Source: Symsagittifera roscoffensis (taxonomy: Eukaryota; Xenacoelomorpha; Acoela; Convolutidae). From it: a DNA stretch of 64,000 nt. The stretch is from contig NC_087062.1 in NCBI RefSeq assembly GCF_963678635.1, positions 56,125,970 through 56,189,969 of the forward strand, read 5' to 3'. Made by a program: the position numbers and the translations under genes. The notes beneath the pieces were generated by a model. That model searched no databases. It was not told where the DNA came from and worked only from the letters and a program-made list of their open reading frames with translations. Below are positions 58,700 to 64,000 of this stretch, piece by piece (the stretch's first letter is position 1; each line of letters starts with the position of its first letter).

Positions 58700-60280
58700 T
58701 GCATTTAAAACTTCTCATGAGCGAGCTAGGAAAACAGCAACTTGTTCACGACGAGGAATCTTTCAATTTGAACCGCCACAACGATTAAACTGATTAATAC
58801 AGCTGGCGATGAGTGAAGAGACCGTGTGAAGCTTCTGTTCCCACCATGGTAGATGAAATAGTCAGCACATCTGGAGAACATGGTGTCGCAAAAATTTCAT
58901 GCGAGGAAGCAAAGTTTTTGGCATTGTCTCTCAATTTATTTTATTTTAAAATGTTCAATTTAGCATGACTGCAAGGCCTGCATTTTTTTGGGGGAGAAAT
59001 TGGCAACACCCAGTGGAAAAAAATATAATACCTCAAACAGGTTGATTTTTTAAAGACTGCTGGTATTTTATGGGCGGGTCATAATTTTTTTCTAGGCCTG
59101 TTATAAAACTAAGATTTCAGGATTAAATATGCTATCAAACAGAAAGGAAAAATAATATTAGATCCTCCGAGGATCATTTACGTGGAAAACGCTGGGGTTT
59201 GTAGCTTCAAGACGGTTATTAACTGACCTAAGTACAAGTCACTCGCCGGAACCGTTCAGTGTCAACGAGCAACTGATTCCGCCCACTTGCAATCAAAGAC
59301 ATTGCTGTGCCTTCGGAGTTGAGCAAGACCCTGAGGGGGGGGGGATAATTTCCTCCTTTTTCAATCGAGGTCCGAATGTTACAAAGACCGAATGTTAATA
59401 TTTTCCACCGATGAGAACTTAGAAACTTTGGAAAGCAACATAGTCTTGCATGCAGATGGGACATTTAAAGCATGCCCCGCGTTATTTCATCAAATTTTTC
59501 TAATTCATGTTGTGTTTCTTTCTTCTTCAAAACAAAAGTGGAGAGCAATACATTTGAGCCTTTAGACAATTGAAAGAAATGAAGTCAGGACTTCAGCCCT
59601 CACAGATTGTAGTAGATTCTGAGAAGGCTTCACTTAACGCTTTTAAGAATGTATTCAACGGAGTGACTATAAAAGGATGCTTTTTTCATTTCGCTCACGC
59701 CAATTAACGCAAAATTTTTGATTAGCACGAGTGTATTGAGAAGATGAAAATATATGCATGCTTCTAAAGTCATTCGTTGCTTTGGCACTGATACTTGAGC
59801 TCGATTTTGAAATCGACATGATAGCTTTGTGCTCTGAAAATTCCAACGAAAGTGACGAGTCCCCCTTATTTGATTACGTCGAATATTTTGAATCAACTTG
59901 GGTTGGAAGAGGGGTTAAGCCAGAGGGGTCAAGCAAGATAAGCAAGAGGGGTGAAGCATTTCCCTAATTCACTCTGGAACCAGTTCGAAAACGCCAAAAA
60001 TGGGAGACAGAAAACCAACATTTCGGCGGAGGGATAGAAAAGGGCCTTCCAGATTAGGATGGGGTGTGCTCGCCCGACCATTATCAATTTTGTACAATTC
60101 CTTAGAAAAGAACAAAGTCTGTCGGAGAACAAAATGACTAAAATAATTGCCGGAGAAAGTGCCGCCAAGGTGGCTAAATACGAAGCAAGCCAAACCAGAT
60201 TAGTTGAATTTCTAAAACATTATAGTAACAATATTATTCTCAACCAACTTAAGGGCCCCTCATTCAGTTTTGATTTTTAG
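58700..60280 (+). pseudogene. MULE (Mutator-like) transposase remnant
   Basis: Mutator-like transposases move DNA by a DDE nuclease. A possible FLYWCH-like N-terminus (MSELGKQQLVHDEESF) lies near 58,718. From about 59,150: SRRLLTDLSTSHSP, then RMLIFSTDENLETLES and VLHADGTFKACPALFHQIF (first D in DGTF). After a frame change: MKSGLQPSQIVVDSEKASLN (second D) and IKGCFFHFAHAN with TAA for the expected tryptophan. After further changes: PLFDYVEYFESTWVG, then LWNQFENAKNGRQKTNISAE with TAG for tryptophan, GCARPTIINFVQFLRKEQS, and an end at 60,280. Domain order is complete, but at least three frame changes and several stops make it dead. Confidence 0.85.
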
Positions 60281-60345
60281 TTTCTTTATTCTTTTATTTA
60301 ACCTTTTCGTCCTATTTTTATTTTGATGTGATCAAAGTTTTTACC

Positions 60346-60369
60346 GCTACTAATTGTCGCTTGCTACGA
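60346..60369 (-). repeat. MULE terminal inverted repeat segment, right
   Basis: GCTACTAATTGTCGCTTGCT followed by ACGA, inverted relative to 58,425-58,448. It lies about 65 bp after the end of the transposase frame. Confidence 0.6.
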
Positions 60370-61430
60370 GTCGTCGCCATGCCGCCTGTTGGCTATGTTT
60401 CGAACTTTTGGCTATTTTCTATTGTAGACTATGGTTCTATTTTCTATACTTGCAATGAAGAATTAGATGATTATATCTAAAATAAATTTCACAGAATTTT
60501 TTTTATTGAAAATGGTCATCGCTGTGGTTTTCTTCTCTGCACAGAATACTTTTCGAAATGTTTTTTTTTCATGAATGCGAATAACTAATGAACTAGATTT
60601 GAATTCATAGCACACTGGAAGGCATGGTAATTGTTTTGTGAGGTCAGAACTCGCGAAAAAAAGGTGGACCAAGGAAACTGTCTCCCCCTTCCAAATCAAA
60701 ATAATGAGGAGATTGTTCACTTTATTAAAAAATAAATTTTGCAGCTAATCAGATTTTTACACGCAGATTTGTGCATCGTTCACTTGGTCTATTCAGAAGT
60801 GGTTTATTTTAGACCTTTCATGCCATGTAATTTCTCATTCAACTAATGTAAAAAAAATAAGCTGAATATAAGCAGAATTGCAGGTTTTTTATGGATCTTT
60901 TCGAGTGAAATCCTCTTGCTCACATGGACCAAACACCTTCAATAATATTATTTTGTCGGACAAAGTTGTTGTGACAAATTCTACATAATTTCGTTTTTAA
61001 CGTCCAGCTAAATTCAGAAAGTCGCTATTTTTAGCACCGCTAATAGCTAATGGTGCCGTAATCTGTTTTACTTGAACAGCACCTTTTATTTCTAATTCAG
61101 TCAGTCCCTGCATTGCAGGTTTTTTATTTTGGATCTTTTCGAGTGAAATCCCGAGCCTCATATGAAGCTAGAAAAATGCAAAAAAGTTTTTAAAAAATAC
61201 AATAAAAAGATGCATGCTGGCATCCTTTTTATGAAATTTATGTGCAGAAAACGGCAAAAAATAGACAAAAGTGTTAGTTAGAGGCTTGATCAAGTAGAAA
61301 TGCTTCGTTGTGACCAGTCCCATCTTAATATTGTAACATTTTCTGGAAGTATTGATCTAATTTTGTTCTAAAATTTTCATTTTCATGTTTCATTCTTTAA
61401 GGAGGCATAATTGAGAAGAGTTTTTTTAGT
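60370..61430. repeat. AT-rich DNA with a small internal duplication
   Basis: TTGCAGGTTTTTTAT...GGATCTTTTCGAGTGAAATCC occurs near 60,879 and 61,113. GGTTTATTTTAGACCTTTCA near 60,799 recurs near 63,185. No gene. Confidence 0.5.
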
Positions 61431-61467
61431 CATTACGAGGCTTAACTGTGCATTCTCTGCATTGTAC

Positions 61468-61790
61468 GCGGAATCCGCAACAGGCCAAACTCAGATTTGT
61501 CGCATTGTACGCGGAATCCGCAACATTGCTACTTTTCTTTGATCTTCTATGCTGTTTTGGATTCCACAAACAAATACCCAAATCATTGTACCGCTCAAAA
61601 TCGCTCGAAAAATAGGCGAATTTGCGGAATCCGCAACTGTCTTTGCGCAATCCAGAACAGTTTGTGGAGTCCACAAACAAATGATAAAACATTTGTATCG
61701 TTAAATTGAGCTGTTGCGGAATCCGTAACTCTAAGTGAAATCCGCAAATTGTAAGTGAAATTAGCAAATTGTAAGTGGAATCCGCGTTTC
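61468..61790. repeat. cluster of palindromic GGANTCC-core motifs, part 1
   Basis: GCGGAATCCGC at 61,468 and 61,512; TTGCGGAATCCGCAA near 61,623; TTTGTGGAGTCCACAAA near 61,662; TTGCGGAATCCGTAA near 61,723; half motifs near 61,556, 61,740 and 61,775. The odd-length palindrome (7+1+7 at best) is kept while its arms vary between GCGGA/TCCGC and GTGGA/TCCAC. Confidence 0.75.
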
Positions 61791-61889
61791 GATTGCAGAT
61801 TCCCTTTCATATATTTATGTGTACTTGCCTTTAAAATTATATCTTTTAAATACATAATTTGATTTCACTAGAAAAGAAATTTACTAGAA

Positions 61890-62480
61890 TTGATCAGTGT
61901 TTGGGATTAATGGAATCCCAAATACTGAACTAACTCGACGATTTGCTATGCGTTGGGTTTCTGATCACTCTCAACCTAATGACTCCAAATAATGGATATA
62001 TTACATATTTATTCCGCATTATTACAGTTTTTGGTATTCCATCAATCTCAAACACTGACCAGTATTTGGTATCGATGGAATCCCAAATACTGAACAATTT
62101 GACGATTTGCTATGGGTTGGGTTTCTAATCACTCTCAACCTAATGACTCCAAATAATGGATATATTCCAAGTTTGTTCCACATTATTCCAGTTTTTGGGA
62201 TTTCGTCAATCCCAAATACTGATCAGTATTTGGGATCGATGGAATCCCAAATACTGACCTAATTTGGCGATATGCTGTGTGTTGTGTTTCCATACACTCT
62301 GAACCCAATGACTACAATTACTGCATTTATTCGGTGTTATGCTTCCAAAATCAGTATTTTGGATTGACGCAATCCCAAATTCTGACCTAATTTGTCGTGT
62401 CAAATATGCTGTGTGTTCCATACACTCTCAACTCAATGACTCCAAATATTGAAATTGTTCGGTGTTGTGTTTCCAAAATA
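61890..62480. repeat. ~165-bp tandem repeat with conserved hairpin
   Basis: ATTTGCTATGxGTTGGGTTTCT recurs at about 61,940, 62,104, 62,268 and (shortened) 62,404. Each unit has an inverted repeat, best at 62,223-62,257: TCAGTATTTGGGAT-CGATGGA-ATCCCAAATACTGA, a 14-bp stem. Equivalent hairpins lie near 61,894, 62,059 and 62,350. Confidence 0.8.
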
Positions 62481-62519
62481 CTAAAAGATTACATCCACCG
62501 ATTTAGGTAACCAATGTTT

Positions 62520-62840
62520 TAAGACTTGTTCGTGGATTCCGCTGACAATGGTAAAATCTTTGCTTTTAAATTCCGCATTGCTAGAGATAAGATTTCCAGC
62601 TCAGCTTTTAATTGTTCATATGCAAGTTCAGTATTGAAAAAAATTCGGAATCCACTTACAGTTGCGGAATCCAGAACAACTAGCTATATTTGCTTGTTGC
62701 GGAATCCGCAACAAAACAAATGTGCCGACAAAATTTACGTTACAGGTAAATGTATGCGGAATCCACTGAATTTTTGTTTGTGGAGTCCACTTACATTTTG
62801 GAACATATTTTAAGGCTTGTCTTTGGAATCCAGGAATATA
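62520..62840. repeat. cluster of palindromic GGANTCC-core motifs, part 2
   Basis: TTGCGGAATCCGCAAC near 62,697, TTTGTGGAGTCCACTT near 62,779, and half or mixed motifs near 62,531, 62,644, 62,664, 62,757 and 62,825. Same motif as at 61.5 kb, on the other side of the hairpin tandem repeat. Confidence 0.7.
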
Positions 62841-63180
62841 CAGACACAAAATTGTGTTCCTATCCAGTGCACAGTTTGGCCTCGTAATGGTGAATTGTGC
62901 GAAAAATTGTGAGTTGGTCACATTGATGATTTGGTAATATGGGCATCTGAAGCAGGAGCTCATGAGCTTGAAGCCTTTTATTTTTCCATCTAGGCTGATT
63001 TTTCTGCCAACGTGATTTTCATGTGGAAAAAACTAAAGACTACTAAAAAAGCGATAACAGAGAAGCAGAAAAAAATTGCATGTTGCCTAAAAGTTGTTGG
63101 AGAGTTATAATTGATATCGAGCTGCTACCGTATAGTTTCGGGTGCGTCAGAGAGATCTGTGCGCTTGTGCCGAATTTTAA

Positions 63181-63830
63181 AGGAGGTTTATTTTAGACCT
63201 TTTATGCCATGTAATTTTTCAATCAACTAAAGTAAAAATATACATTGTTTGTCAAATTATTGAGTCAATGTAGAGTCGATTTAATAACTAACTTTTCGTT
63301 CATGATCTACTTCGTTGATCCACTTATCCAAATTGACCGAATATTTGTGCTTGAAGTGGTTTTTTCCAGACCAGTTTCGACTTTTTAACGAGATTTTTTT
63401 GCACAGAATTTCAAGTACCATCTGAAAGCCAATGGTGTCTTTAGCTCAACTTTAAAAAATATATTTTACCTGCAAGGGTTGGAAAACAGCCAATTTGGCG
63501 AATTTGGGACAATTAACTTGCGAGGTTTTTCGTGCTATTAACAGAAAGCGGCCTTTTAATCCGCTCAAATTGTTCCAACTTGAATTAAGGCAAGATATTT
63601 GGTGTTAATAAAACACCACTAGACGCTAAAATCATCTTTGTGCTGCGCGATGCGTGTGTGTATGTGTAAAAAAGTTTGTACCCACTTCTCAGTTTCTTTT
63701 TCATTGATTTGTTTTTGAATTGATCTTTCCAAAAATTATTTCAAGGAAGTTGAAGGGCAGTTGGAGCATTCAATGCTTCGCCCTGATACGAGCAGTCTTG
63801 TTTATTTTTGAATCTTCAAAGTTCGCGGAG
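63181..63830. mobile_element. foldback family, partial copy (single arm)
   Basis: CCGAATATTTGTGCTTGAAG (63,338), TTTCGACTTTTTAACGAG, TTTGGGACAATTAACTTGCG (63,504) and, after a gap, TTCGCCCTGATACGAGCAGTC (63,776) match the left arm at 42.2-42.5 kb in order. No inverted partner is seen within the window. 63,181-63,235 repeats 60,799-60,850. Confidence 0.7.
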
Positions 63831-64000
63831 AATGAAGTTTGGATTTTGAGGCTGCCGTAGGCTAGTTATCGAAATAAATAACTCTGCTAGAGAAACATAA
63901 TATCTCTCGATAATCTTTCAGGTATTATTTAATTTGCTTCTTTCCTAAACATATGAGTGTTTTCGGAACCTTAAAAAATACTAGCAACCTGAATTGAGGG
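63831..64000. other. window end, no feature
   Basis: No supportable gene or repeat in the last bases. Confidence 0.4.

Noticed and set aside
59228-59464. 78-codon minus-strand frame
   Set aside because: Shadow of the MULE transposase, which is read on the + strand with clear family motifs.

Overview
This window is eukaryotic nuclear DNA from an invertebrate-type metazoan genome. It is very AT-rich and dominated by long introns and degraded mobile elements. I see no bacterial operon, CRISPR array or intact rRNA/tRNA gene. Metazoan origin rests on Dicer-type RNase III exons with consensus splice sites, an LDL-receptor class A exon, two kinds of non-LTR retrotransposon, and MULE, hAT-type and Helitron-like elements. 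I cannot name the species.

Layout. 1-5158 is a ~1.65-kb tandem higher-order repeat with two conserved hairpins per unit. 5.2-11.5 kb is gene-poor and holds degenerate tandem repeats. 11,545-18,823 is a near-identical 2,614-bp tandem triplication; each unit carries the first half of a Dicer RNase IIIb domain with its first two catalytic acidic residues intact, and the two complete units also carry ~550 bp of LINE endonuclease. 19.6-22.66 kb is the degraded LINE from which that piece derives. 23-28 kb holds tRNA-like (A/B box) repeats and a ~180-bp minisatellite.

29.3-38.07 kb holds the 3' end of a second, strongly diverged Dicer-like gene on the + strand. The exons can be phased across introns of 102, 6,732 and 661 bp. 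Its RNase IIIa site keeps three of four catalytic acidic residues. Its RNase IIIb site has lost all four, and the protein stops without a dsRNA-binding domain. The large intron contains a hAT-type MITE with a perfect 8-bp target duplication, a ~710-bp tandem array and more minisatellite.

38.3-44.6 kb holds a second minisatellite family and a second LINE remnant split by a large inverted-repeat (foldback) element. 44,921-55,680 is a small gene for a predicted secreted single-LDLa protein. Two exons join in phase across a ~10.5-kb intron that contains a head-to-tail run of Helitron-like elements. 58.4-60.4 kb is a MULE remnant with matching terminal inverted repeats and a broken transposase. 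61.4-62.8 kb has a cluster of palindromic GGANTCC-core motifs and a ~165-bp tandem repeat built around a 14-bp-stem hairpin. 63.3-63.8 kb is one arm of the foldback family.

The host coding content is therefore small: two Dicer-related loci and one secreted LDLa gene. The two Dicer loci, one triplicated but truncated and one degenerate but apparently intact in frame, are the main point of interest.
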